Positions 48,895 to 57,447 of a stretch of DNA of 64,000 nucleotides are shown here, in pieces. Each line of letters opens with the position of its first letter. Within the stretch, counting starts at the first letter, position 1. The DNA is taken from assembly GCF_001469215.1 (NCBI RefSeq), contig NZ_LOFH01000004.1, positions 1 through 64,000 on the forward strand, in the 5' to 3' direction. A model generated the notes under the pieces. The model saw only the letters and a list, made by a program, of their open reading frames with translations. It ran no database searches and was not told the DNA's origin. Origin of the DNA: Pseudoalteromonas sp. H105. GTDB lineage: Bacteria > Pseudomonadota > Gammaproteobacteria > Enterobacterales > Alteromonadaceae. The position numbers and the translations under genes are program-made.

Positions 48895-49296
48895 ATGGAG
48901 CGAATATTGACAATTGCGATTAGACTGAAATATGCTGTTGTTTTGTCTCTTGTGAGTTGGCCACTATTCCTTTGGCTTGGTAAAGATCTTGTTGGCAGCT
49001 TTTGTGCACTTTCGGCTTTTATTGTTGGTTATTTATTTGCACCAATCACTCACAAACAAACTAAAAAATATCAGGTGCAGCTTTTAGGTGTGGGTTTGGG
49101 CTTCTTAGCTCTATATTTATCAAGCTTTTTAAGAAGTTTGACAGAGCTAGTTTTAGGTGAGCCTTTTAGAGGTGTAGCTCACTATTTTTTAACAGGGTTA
49201 TCAGGGCCTTATTTTGGTTTAGTGTTTTTAGGTTTACCAGCCATAATTTTTTCTTACACTAACTATAAAATTTGGTTGTGGTTATCTAAGCATTAA
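48895..49296 (+). CDS. Small multi-pass membrane protein of unknown function
   Basis: 133 residues with about four hydrophobic segments (about 12-28, 33-50, 63-85 and 100-128). A TTG four codons in, 6 bp after GGAG, is an alternative start. I recognise no family. It lies alone; the 277 bp before it hold nothing I can identify. Confidence 0.6.
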   Translation: MERILTIAIRLKYAVVLSLVSWPLFLWLGKDLVGSFCALSAFIVGYLFAPITHKQTKKYQVQLLGVGLGFLALYLSSFLRSLTELVLGEPFRGVAHYFLTGLSGPYFGLVFLGLPAIIFSYTNYKIWLWLSKH

Positions 49297-49556
49297 GTTA
49301 ACACAGCCGTAAACACGGAAAATAACATTTGCCTTTGTTCGTGCCCCACAAGTTTTAGTAAATAATATTTAGCCTGTTAACAGGGCATTGAGGCTGTAGA
49401 ATTATTCTTTTTAAAGAAAACCAACCCGTTTTATAGGTTCCAAATACATTACCTGATGCCGTAAAAGCGCTTAAGGTCGATTACACGAGCTCGTATTTTT
49501 ACCGTTTTGGCTGTTGGAGTTATTCTACAGCCCCATTAGTACCACAAGGAGATAAC

Positions 49557-50390
49557 GTGCATAAATCCATCCCCCTTTTACTTATAATTATTTTATTCGT
49601 TTCTTTTTCACTAAAAGCTGAAAATCATGAATACGAGGTAAGTAAAATCGAATATAAAAACTTAGTTGCTAACTTATATTTACCAAAAGCTGAAAAAAAA
49701 CTTCCCGTGGTAATTGCCTTTGGGGGATTTGAAGGCGGATTAGTTGCTGGTAATGCTAACGGTGAAATGATCGCACCACATGGTGTTGCTGTTTTAGGGC
49801 TAGCTTATTTTAAAGAAAAAGGCATTTCTCAAACGCTAGATCAAATACCAATGGAGTACTTCATTGATGCAATCAATTATTTAGAAACTCACCCTTTATT
49901 AGACTCATCAAGAATTGGTGTGGTTGGTGGCTCTAGAGGTTCTGAGGCTGCATTTTTATTAGCAAGCATGGATTCTCGTATTAAATCGGTAGTTGTTACG
50001 ACTCCAAGTAAGGTTGCTTGGTATGGCCTAACAGTACCGAAATCCGCTTGGACTATTGAAGGTCAAGATATTCCTGCTTTGGGTTTAGAATTAGATTCCA
50101 ATGCTAAGCTAATAGATAGATTTACTGTTGCATTAGAAAATGAAACTAACGTAAAAAAATCCTTATTTAAATTTGAAAACATTAATGGCCCAATACTTCT
50201 GATTTCAGCAGAAATTGATCAAGTTTGGCCGTCTTTTCAAATGTCTAAAGACATAGAAATTTATTTGAAAAATAAGCAGTTTAAGCATGAAGTAGTGCAT
50301 AACTCTTATAAAACAGGTTACGGTTTTAGCCAAGAGACGGCCCCTGAAATTAAAAAATCTATAATTAATCACTTTGTGAGTACATTATAG
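49557..50390 (+). CDS. Secreted alpha/beta hydrolase, acyl-CoA thioesterase/BAAT C-terminal type
   Basis: 277 residues from a GTG preceded by AAGGAG. Signal peptide about 1-21 (ends SLKA). The nucleophile elbow is GGSRGSEAAFLLA with Ser126; IAFGGFEGGL forms the oxyanion part and LLISAEIDQVWPSFQM the region of the acid residue. The layout matches the BAAT C-terminal/dienelactone hydrolase group. Substrate unknown. No operon partner. Confidence 0.82.
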   Translation: MHKSIPLLLIIILFVSFSLKAENHEYEVSKIEYKNLVANLYLPKAEKKLPVVIAFGGFEGGLVAGNANGEMIAPHGVAVLGLAYFKEKGISQTLDQIPMEYFIDAINYLETHPLLDSSRIGVVGGSRGSEAAFLLASMDSRIKSVVVTTPSKVAWYGLTVPKSAWTIEGQDIPALGLELDSNAKLIDRFTVALENETNVKKSLFKFENINGPILLISAEIDQVWPSFQMSKDIEIYLKNKQFKHEVVHNSYKTGYGFSQETAPEIKKSIINHFVSTL

Positions 50391-50485
50391 TGCTAACAAG
50401 GTTCTGAGGTGGACAGCAAGCACTAAAGCTCACTTTCCACCGCAAACTTTAACAACGGTGATCCCTTACTTTTGAATGCCGTTAA

Positions 50486-50625
50486 TTAAGTTAATTCATC
50501 GAAGAGCGTATGTGTTTTCCAGCATCTACATAGGATTCGTATCCACTTAAATGCCAATGTTCTGATGATGGTATTATGAGAGTCATTGGGGTAGCGACTG
50601 TTAATCCAATCTGCCAGTGCACGTT
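50486..50625 (-). pseudogene. Transposase C-terminal remnant
   Basis: On the minus strand a short frame reads ALADWINSRYPNDSHNTIIR followed by TLAFKWIRILCRCWKTHTLFDE and a stop. This is the pattern of a transposase C-terminus (RTLAFKWIRIL plus RCWK); I am not sure of the IS family. An upstream stop and no start make it a fragment. Confidence 0.55.
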
Positions 50626-50684
50626 AACATCGATTCGTTTAACATTTTGATAAAGCATTATCCCTATTTCGCTTAATGGCAGCG

Positions 50685-51296
50685 TTATAAGGTTGGTCGT
50701 TTTAAACTAAAAATGTCAGTTGTTTTAGTAAACTCATCTCCGCCCAGTTTGCCTACGCTCTTTAAAGCAACGGGGTCGATATAACCATCAACCAATGCTT
50801 CATCGTCAATATAAACCCCCACAACATCAAGTAACATCATTTTCCCACCAGCAGATTGCTCACTGACTGTAATCACCTCGCGGAGGGTGCATTCATAGCG
50901 AACTTTTGATGCTTTTACACTGATGGGTTTAACCAGCCGACTTGCTGTTGATTCAATATGTGCCGCATCAAATTCGCTGACCTCGGGTGAGTAGTTTGCA
51001 CAGCTTTGGTTCATTTGATCCAGTTGGTGTTCACTCACAATATTCACAACGCACTCTTTGGTGTCGAGTAGGTTGCTAAGGGTGTCTTTATTGCGCTTTG
51101 CACCGGGATTAACCTGCGTAACACTCAATACCGGGGGGTTAACGCTCGCCACTGTAAAAAATGAATAAGGCGCAATATTTGCCACGCCATCACGACTAAG
51201 TGTACTTACCCACGCAATCGGCCTTGGCGTAATGCCGCCGACAAGCTGACTATAAATATTGGTTTCATCATGTTTATTGGTTAAATCTAAATACAC
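50685..51296 (-). CDS. Flavin reductase-like FMN-binding split-barrel protein
   Basis: 203 residues starting at a GTG preceded by GAGGTG. LVGGITPRPIAWVSTLS, DGVANIAPYSFFTVASVNPP and KDTLSNLLDTKECVVNIVSE are the split-barrel blocks that bind FMN in the flavin reductase-like group. It is divergent from the DASH cryptochrome gene with about 100 bp between starts, so the two may share regulation. Substrate or electron donor unknown. Confidence 0.88.
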   Translation of the reverse strand: MYLDLTNKHDETNIYSQLVGGITPRPIAWVSTLSRDGVANIAPYSFFTVASVNPPVLSVTQVNPGAKRNKDTLSNLLDTKECVVNIVSEHQLDQMNQSCANYSPEVSEFDAAHIESTASRLVKPISVKASKVRYECTLREVITVSEQSAGGKMMLLDVVGVYIDDEALVDGYIDPVALKSVGKLGGDEFTKTTDIFSLKRPTL

Positions 51297-51402
51297 TTAC
51301 ACCTCAAGACTATTAAAAAAGCTTTTTACATTAAACGCGTTTACAGTTTGTCACGTATTGAAACAAAATGGATTAATAAAACCCCAATGGCAAGTTTATT
51401 AT

Positions 51403-52716
51403 ATGACACACTCTGTATATTGGTTCACTAATGACCTACGGTTATCTGACAACGCGCTATTACGGCGTGCATGCGAGCAAAGCTCATCAATTAGCTTTAT
51501 TTACTGCATTGACCCTGAGTGGTTTAAAAGCAACCGTTTTAACTGCCAAACACTGGGCGAGCAACGATGGGCGTTTTTGGTTAAATCGCTTCACGAATTA
51601 AACAGCCAGCTTAATGCGCGTGGCCAACACTTGGTGGTTTACTTTCAAGCGCCGCTGGAAGTGATTGATCATTATTACTCTCATCACAATACCCAGGTGA
51701 TTTACTGCAGTGACCAAGTTGGCTTATACGAACGGCAATCCCTCACTGCTATCACCAATAAATATAGCGAGATTACACTTAAACAAAGTAATACATTTAC
51801 TTTGTATGACATTTATCAATTACCTTTTGAGCTAAGTGAATTACCTTCAACATTCAGTAAATTTCGTAAAAAGGTAGAATCATCAAACCTCTCGATAAAA
51901 TCACCTGTTGAGAGACCAAGCCATTTCCCTCCACCGTTAATTGCCCCAGTACCTTGGCCTAAATCTTTACCTATGGTTGAACAGGTAAATTGTGAGTTTG
52001 ATGCAGGCGAAGTGGCCGCTCAGCACCACGTTGAACAGTACTTTTCAAGTTCAGCTCCAAGCGTATACAAACTGACACGCAATGCCCTTGATGGCATGGC
52101 AAATTCAACTAAATTCTCGCCTTGGCTTGCTAACGGCAATGTGTCGGTGCGACAAATCATGCACGCACTGCAAGAGTATGAGCAACAACACGGCGCGAAT
52201 GATTCAACTTACTGGATTTACTTTGAGCTACTTTGGCGTGAATATTTTCAGCTTTATAGTGTGCGCTATGATCATCAATTATTTGCATTTAGTGGCATAA
52301 GCGCAAACAAACCACTTACTAGTTTTTATTCAGGTCGCTTTAAACAATGGTGCATGGGCACAACCCCCTACCCCATTGTTAATGCGTGTATGAAACAACT
52401 TAATCAAACGGGCTATATGTCTAATCGTGGACGTCAAATCGTGGCGAGTTGTTTAGTGAATGAGCTCAAATTAGATTGGCGTTTTGGTGCCGCGTATTTT
52501 GAGCAACAACTTATTGATTACGATGTAGCAGCGAACTGGGGCAACTGGCAATACCTTGCTGGTGTTGGCGCTGATCCTCGTTCTGGCAGGCATTTTAATT
52601 TAGTTAAACAAACTAACACCTATGATCCTGAAAATAACTTTATTAAGCGATGGCGGGGAGATGATGTGTATAGCATAGACTCAGCCGATGCTGCAGATTG
52701 GCCATTAAGCAGTTAA
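51403..52716 (+). CDS. DASH family cryptochrome
   Basis: 437 residues from the ATG at 51403; the longer frame upstream is not needed. The N-terminal photolyase domain has [20 protein letters not shown], and the FAD-binding domain has [45 protein letters not shown] and [20 protein letters not shown]. The last is typical of DASH cryptochromes, which repair single-stranded CPD lesions or sense blue light. The next gene starts 2 bp after its stop. Confidence 0.92.
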   Translation: MTHSVYWFTNDLRLSDNALLRRACEQSSSISFIYCIDPEWFKSNRFNCQTLGEQRWAFLVKSLHELNSQLNARGQHLVVYFQAPLEVIDHYYSHHNTQVIYCSDQVGLYERQSLTAITNKYSEITLKQSNTFTLYDIYQLPFELSELPSTFSKFRKKVESSNLSIKSPVERPSHFPPPLIAPVPWPKSLPMVEQVNCEFDAGEVAAQHHVEQYFSSSAPSVYKLTRNALDGMANSTKFSPWLANGNVSVRQIMHALQEYEQQHGANDSTYWIYFELLWREYFQLYSVRYDHQLFAFSGISANKPLTSFYSGRFKQWCMGTTPYPIVNACMKQLNQTGYMSNRGRQIVASCLVNELKLDWRFGAAYFEQQLIDYDVAANWGNWQYLAGVGADPRSGRHFNLVKQTNTYDPENNFIKRWRGDDVYSIDSADAADWPLSS

Positions 52717-52718
52717 TA

Positions 52719-54233
52719 ATGCGCGAAAAGGTTAATATAGTCTGGTTTAAACGAGATTTACGTTTATCTGATCATCAGCCACTTAAGTACGCGTTTGACA
52801 GCTCACTGCCGACCCTACTTATTTATAATTTTGAGCCGCTGCTCCTTGATGATGCTCATTATAACGAGCGTCATTGGCGTTTTGTTTATCAATCGTTAGT
52901 TGAAATGAATAAACAACTCGCGCGCTTTAATGCCCGCGTTTATCTGTTTAACAGCCCAATGGATGAGCTACTTGATTCATTAAACAACCAGTTTGAAATT
53001 GTTAGCTTAGTGAGCCATCAAGAAATTGGCTTAAATAATACGTTTGCGCGCGACAAAGCAGTAAAAAAATGGTGTAAACACCATGCAACAAATTGGCTTG
53101 AGTTTCCTACCGGTGGGGTTATACGCGGGGCTAAAAGCCGTAAAGGCTGGAACGAACATTGGCATCAATACATGCACAGCCCCATCGCTATTCCAAACTG
53201 GAAAAACGTCAATACGGTAGCATTAAACGATTACCAAGCCCCTGCATTACCCGATGGCTACACAGAGCAAAGCCCACACTTTCAAATAGGCGGTGCGTTG
53301 GAAGCGCAGCATGTCATGCAAAGCTTTTTTGAAAGTAGAGGCAAAGGCTATCAAAAAGGCATTTCAAGCCCCAGTTTAAGCCAAACCCATTGCTCTAGGC
53401 TATCGCCTTACTTAGCGTGGGGCAACATTAGCCTTAGGCAAGTGTACCAAAAAGCAATTGACACATATGACTCAACACACCCTGACAAACGAGGCTGGAA
53501 GCGCCCACTAGCGGCATTTGTCTCGCGCTTACATTGGCATTGCCATTTTATGCAAAAATTTGAAAGCGAATGTTCAATGGAGTTTAAAGCGCTTAACGCA
53601 GGGTATCATCAGTTTCCCTACCGCGATGACGACAAAGTTGCTGGCGATATAAAGCGTTGGGCCCAGGGGCAAACAGGTGTGCCGATTATTGACGCCTGCA
53701 TGCGCTGCTTAAAACACACCGGCTACATTAATTTTAGAATGCGCGCCATGTTAGTGAGCTTTGTGACCCACCACTTAAACATTAGCTGGCAGCAAGCAAG
53801 CTTCCCCTTAGCTAATTACTTTTTAGACTTTGAGCCAGGCATTCACTATCCGCAAATTCAAATGCAAGCCTCAGTGACAGGTATCAACACCATTCGCCAT
53901 TACAATCCGATTAAGCAGTCTGAAGATCAAGACCCTAACGGAGAGTTTATAAAAAAGTGGTGTCCAGAACTTGAAAAGCTGCCCATAGAATACTTACATG
54001 AACCATGGCAACAAACGCCAATGGAAGCATTATTTAACGACTTTAAAATAGGCGAAGACTATCCCGAACCCATGGTAGATTTAACAAAAGCCTCAAAAGA
54101 AGCGCGCGATAGGCTGTGGCAATACCGTGAACGGCGCGATGTACAACGGGCCATTCCTGCGATACTCAAAGCTCATGTAAGCATTACACCGCGACCAAAA
54201 AACACTAAAAAGAAGCGTAACAATGGCGCATAA
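52719..54233 (+). CDS. Cryptochrome/photolyase family protein
   Basis: 504 residues from the ATG at 52719. The photolyase N-terminal domain has [20 protein letters not shown]; the FAD-binding part has [42 protein letters not shown] and [18 protein letters not shown]. It differs from the DASH protein and looks like the long bacterial photolyase branch. Probably repairs UV photoproducts with light. It overlaps the DUF2256 gene by 11 bp. Confidence 0.9.
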   Translation: MREKVNIVWFKRDLRLSDHQPLKYAFDSSLPTLLIYNFEPLLLDDAHYNERHWRFVYQSLVEMNKQLARFNARVYLFNSPMDELLDSLNNQFEIVSLVSHQEIGLNNTFARDKAVKKWCKHHATNWLEFPTGGVIRGAKSRKGWNEHWHQYMHSPIAIPNWKNVNTVALNDYQAPALPDGYTEQSPHFQIGGALEAQHVMQSFFESRGKGYQKGISSPSLSQTHCSRLSPYLAWGNISLRQVYQKAIDTYDSTHPDKRGWKRPLAAFVSRLHWHCHFMQKFESECSMEFKALNAGYHQFPYRDDDKVAGDIKRWAQGQTGVPIIDACMRCLKHTGYINFRMRAMLVSFVTHHLNISWQQASFPLANYFLDFEPGIHYPQIQMQASVTGINTIRHYNPIKQSEDQDPNGEFIKKWCPELEKLPIEYLHEPWQQTPMEALFNDFKIGEDYPEPMVDLTKASKEARDRLWQYRERRDVQRAIPAILKAHVSITPRPKNTKKKRNNGA

Positions 54234-54360
54234 AAAATTACATTTACCGCAAAAAACCTGTCCCGTTTGCAACCGTGACTTTACCTGGCGAAAAAAATGG
54301 CAACGAGACTGGGACAACGTTATTTACTGCTCAGAGCGGTGTCGGCGTAATCCAAAGTAA
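54223..54360 (+). CDS. DUF2256 family small zinc-ribbon-like protein
   Basis: 45 residues. [20 protein letters not shown] and [13 protein letters not shown] give the CPxC...YCSxRC pattern that could bind one zinc ion, and match DUF2256, a family regularly found next to cryptochrome genes. It starts inside the end of the photolyase gene (11 bp overlap, ATG at 54223). It has no ribosome site of its own, fitting translational coupling. Confidence 0.92.
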   Translation: MAHKKLHLPQKTCPVCNRDFTWRKKWQRDWDNVIYCSERCRRNPK

Positions 54361-54478
54361 AATGAACAAAATCAACCTTGCTTTACCTCGCTAAAATGTT
54401 AAGTTTTAGGTACAGCTTGTTAAAGCTGTATTTCCTAGCAAAAGCGAGGAGTAACATAATTCTTAACAAGGAGTGATT

Positions 54479-55150
54479 ATGAAGTTACTAAATATATTTT
54501 TAACCGTTTTTACACTAGCCTACTCACTGTCTGCAAATGCTGCGTTTACACAGTACTTTTTTGAAGACAGATATGGAAATGAAGTTGAGTTACTACTCGT
54601 AGATGGCGTTTCCAACCCCAGTATTGTTGGGTTTGTACAAGACTGCACATTGAATAACTGTGATGACTTAGAATCAATCAAAAACAACGTCCATGATTTT
54701 GTTGCATCAGTACAACGCAATGAAATTTATACGTATAAAAATACAACCATGATGTATTCAATGCTTACTTGGCTTAACTCCCTATTACCAACAAAAGACT
54801 CTTCAACACTCAGTATTCAACGCACTGAGGCGATTACACATTACTTAATGTCTGCTGATTCAAAAAAGCCACCTATTATGATGGTTAGAAAAGAAGCCGG
54901 CTCGCCTGTGGATGTATGCGCAATAGACAGTACTGGTTGTAAAGTGATTGACGACATTATTTTCACAAAAGCACCTAATGGGGGCGTTTCTGTAGGAATG
55001 ACTGCAAACCCTTATAAAACAGAAAATACGCTGTTGTATAAGAACCTGTTAGAAACGTTTATGCTTAGCATACACAATAAATGGCGCTGTGCTAGTACAG
55101 GAACTAACAGTGATAGTGATATAAAGTGGTCTATGGCATGTGACTATTGA
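54479..55150 (+). CDS. Secreted hypothetical protein
   Basis: 223 residues from the ATG at 54479, 5 bp after AAGGAG; an in-frame GTG 6 bp earlier is less likely. Signal peptide about 1-22 (ends SANA). The mature part has several Cys (DCTLNNCDD, DVCAIDSTGCKV, WRCAS) that could form disulfides in the periplasm or outside. I recognise no family. Confidence 0.7.
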   Translation: MKLLNIFLTVFTLAYSLSANAAFTQYFFEDRYGNEVELLLVDGVSNPSIVGFVQDCTLNNCDDLESIKNNVHDFVASVQRNEIYTYKNTTMMYSMLTWLNSLLPTKDSSTLSIQRTEAITHYLMSADSKKPPIMMVRKEAGSPVDVCAIDSTGCKVIDDIIFTKAPNGGVSVGMTANPYKTENTLLYKNLLETFMLSIHNKWRCASTGTNSDSDIKWSMACDY

Positions 55151-55171
55151 TGAGAGTCGTCTCTCAATGAC

Positions 55172-55214
55172 CCCTTTTAACACCATTGCTTACACTTGGT
55201 GTTAAAAGGGTTTT
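55172..55214 (+). terminator. Rho-independent terminator after the secreted hypothetical gene
   Basis: CCCTTTTAACACCA pairs perfectly with TGGTGTTAAAAGGG around an 11 base loop, followed by TTTT. Confidence 0.88.
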
Positions 55215-55370
55215 AAATTTAGCCCTTAATGATAAGCCCGAACCTTCCTCAATTATCACAGTTGATATTGTGATTACTGACAATAACAATATGAACATTC
55301 CCCCATAATTAAACGCGCCGGCGATAAACTTAAAAGCACGACTCCTAGATTGCATTTATCACAACAATCG

Positions 55371-56666
55371 TTATTGAGTTAACGTGATATGAATTTCAGT
55401 CCCTTGGTTATTAACTGTTTTGAATAACCAATTTTGATGCTCACATAATCGCTTAACTATTGATAAACCAAAGCCATAGCCTGTGCTTTGCTCCCCTTTC
55501 ACAAAGGCGTCTGTTATGTTTGCTGATATGCTTTGTTCAATACCAGGCCCGGTATCTGCAACAATTAATGTCATACCCCGTACTTCAATACTCACCTGTC
55601 CTTGTGTTGTATATTGAAATGCATTGCCAATAATATTATCCAGTAACACTTTAACCATACCCGGTTGCGCCATCACGCTAATATCGCAATTATCATGCAC
55701 TTTAACGTCTATTGGCTTGTTATTAATCAAGTGGCTATGATCAATAACCGCCTGCTCAATTAAGGGTAATAACTTTACGTTGTGTTTATCCGCATCAGTA
55801 TGCTCTTGCCGTGCTAAGGTTAACAACGTAACCACGGTTTGCTCCATTTGAGTGCATGCTTGCGATATACGACTAATCACTGGATTACTCACATCGTCAG
55901 GGTGTGTTGTACGATACACTTCAACTGCGTTTTTTATAATCGCGATGGGGGTTCTTAACTCATGGCTTACATCGCGTGTGAAGCACTTTTCGCGAGTAAT
56001 CGCCTTATTAATGTTCACCATGGTGCCTTCGAGTGTCTGTGCCAACAACCCTATCTCATTGTTTGGAAACTGCGCCGCAAATTTAGCGGGCACTTTATCG
56101 GGTTCAACACCATGCACTAAATCTGTTAGCTGCTTTAATGGCAGTGCCGTTTTTCTACCGAGTAGCCATGAAACAAAAAAAGTTAACACCACTAATACAG
56201 CGCTTAGTATCAACATCAACCTCAGTGCTCCGTTGGCATAAGGCCTGATGATTAGCATATCACTCACCTGAGCTACCAGTACTGGTGTGGCATCTGCTTG
56301 CAGTGCAAATATATGGTAATGCCGCCCTTGCTCACCAAAAAACTCCCTTCCTTTTGGGTTGGCAATGTACTGAGCACGTATATCTTTGGGTAAATCATCG
56401 GGGGTAAAAACCAGCTGCATATGACTCATGCGAGGTGACCCCCATGTACCCGTTTGCGCATAATTACGCTGTAAATACTGCGCTTCTTTTTTTACCTCAC
56501 GCTCGATATATTCATCTTCAACAAAATACAGTAGCGTAAAGCTTAACCCGCCCCACAAAGCAGAGGTTATCAGGCTAATCAAACAAAATTGACGCACTAT
56601 TTTTTTACTTAAACGATGAAATTTAATGGGCTGAGTGTGTGAATTTTTTAGTCCGTGCTTACTCAT
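55371..56666 (-). CDS. Sensor histidine kinase
   Basis: 431 residues from the ATG at 56666. Two transmembrane segments (about 30-52 and 155-178) flank a periplasmic sensor, then a HAMP-like linker, the phospho-accepting His in RDVSHELRTPIAIIKNAV, and an ATPase domain with LLDNIIGNAFQYT, VADTGPGIE and GYGFGLSIVKRLCEH. Encoded 10 bp downstream of its response regulator. The signal is unknown; the neighbouring ABC exporter hints at an envelope stress or toxic compound. Confidence 0.92.
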   Translation of the reverse strand: MSKHGLKNSHTQPIKFHRLSKKIVRQFCLISLITSALWGGLSFTLLYFVEDEYIEREVKKEAQYLQRNYAQTGTWGSPRMSHMQLVFTPDDLPKDIRAQYIANPKGREFFGEQGRHYHIFALQADATPVLVAQVSDMLIIRPYANGALRLMLILSAVLVVLTFFVSWLLGRKTALPLKQLTDLVHGVEPDKVPAKFAAQFPNNEIGLLAQTLEGTMVNINKAITREKCFTRDVSHELRTPIAIIKNAVEVYRTTHPDDVSNPVISRISQACTQMEQTVVTLLTLARQEHTDADKHNVKLLPLIEQAVIDHSHLINNKPIDVKVHDNCDISVMAQPGMVKVLLDNIIGNAFQYTTQGQVSIEVRGMTLIVADTGPGIEQSISANITDAFVKGEQSTGYGFGLSIVKRLCEHQNWLFKTVNNQGTEIHITLTQ

Positions 56667-56676
56667 CAAATAACAC

Positions 56677-57366
56677 CTACTTTTTTACGTCTAACACAAA
56701 ACCAATACCATGGATGGTTTTGATCATTGGGTATTCAAACGGCTTGTCTATTGTATTTCTGAGTTGGTAAATATGCGATCGTAACGCATCTGATTCGGTG
56801 GGTTCATCCCCCCATAATTTTTGCGACAACTTAGAGCGGCTCACTACCTGAGGGTATTCCTGCGCTAAAATGGTGAGGATCCGATACCCCATGCTATTGA
56901 GCTCAAGCGTTTTATCTGCACGTGTGACGTGCTGTTTTTTCCTATCAATTATAAGTGTATCAAATGTAAGCACATCACTGGTTTGCAATAAGTGTCGTCG
57001 CGCCAACGCAAAGCAACGTACCTCCAGCTCTTCCAGTGAAAAAGGTTTTGTTAAATAATCATCCGCGCCTTTTTTAAATCCTGATATTTTGTCGTCAATA
57101 CTGTCTCGTGCTGTTAACATTATAATTGGTATATGGGCCTGCGCTTGCGCACGTAACGTTTCACATACCGCAAGTCCGTCCATGCCTGGTAGATTCAAAT
57201 CTAATATAACCACATCGTAAGGGTTCGCTAACGCCAATGACAACCCTAATTTGCCTTCGCTGGCAAAATCCAAAACATGGCCTTTGCTTTCCATGTAACT
57301 TGCAATATTTTGAGCAATGCTCTGTTGATCTTCCACAACCAGAATATACAACGACTGATCATTCAC
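56677..57366 (-). CDS. OmpR-family response regulator
   Basis: 229 residues from the GTG at 57366, 8 bp after AAGGG; a GTG at 57375 is too close to that site. The receiver has Asp56 in VVILDLNLPGMDGL and Lys in DDYLTKPFSLEEL; the C-terminal winged helix has LNSMGYRILTILAQEYPQVV, LWGDEPTESDALRSHIYQLR and GIGFVLD. Such regulators bind pairs of direct repeats; candidate sites with 11 bp period lie at 60691, 60759 and 61565. Confidence 0.92.
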   Translation of the reverse strand: MNDQSLYILVVEDQQSIAQNIASYMESKGHVLDFASEGKLGLSLALANPYDVVILDLNLPGMDGLAVCETLRAQAQAHIPIIMLTARDSIDDKISGFKKGADDYLTKPFSLEELEVRCFALARRHLLQTSDVLTFDTLIIDRKKQHVTRADKTLELNSMGYRILTILAQEYPQVVSRSKLSQKLWGDEPTESDALRSHIYQLRNTIDKPFEYPMIKTIHGIGFVLDVKK

Positions 57367-57447
57367 AAGAGTCACCCTTTTGATTGTAATAAATTAATAT
57401 GCATACGCTTATGCGTTGTTTGCACACGTCAATTAATCTAGTCAATA

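Noticed and set aside
49392..49532. 11 bp inverted repeats (GGCTGTAGAAT / ATTCTACAGCC) around 140 bp, considered as a second MITE
   Set aside because: Short repeats, no flanking duplication visible and no second copy in the window. It could be chance.
46742..49556. Integron cassette array
   Set aside because: I see no attC-like sites flanking each gene and no integron integrase; the small genes and remnants look like ordinary decay.
54385..54405. Similarity of TACCTCGCTAAAATG to the lipoprotein repeat at 46890 and 48251
   Set aside because: Only about 10-12 bases match; too short to call a repeat.
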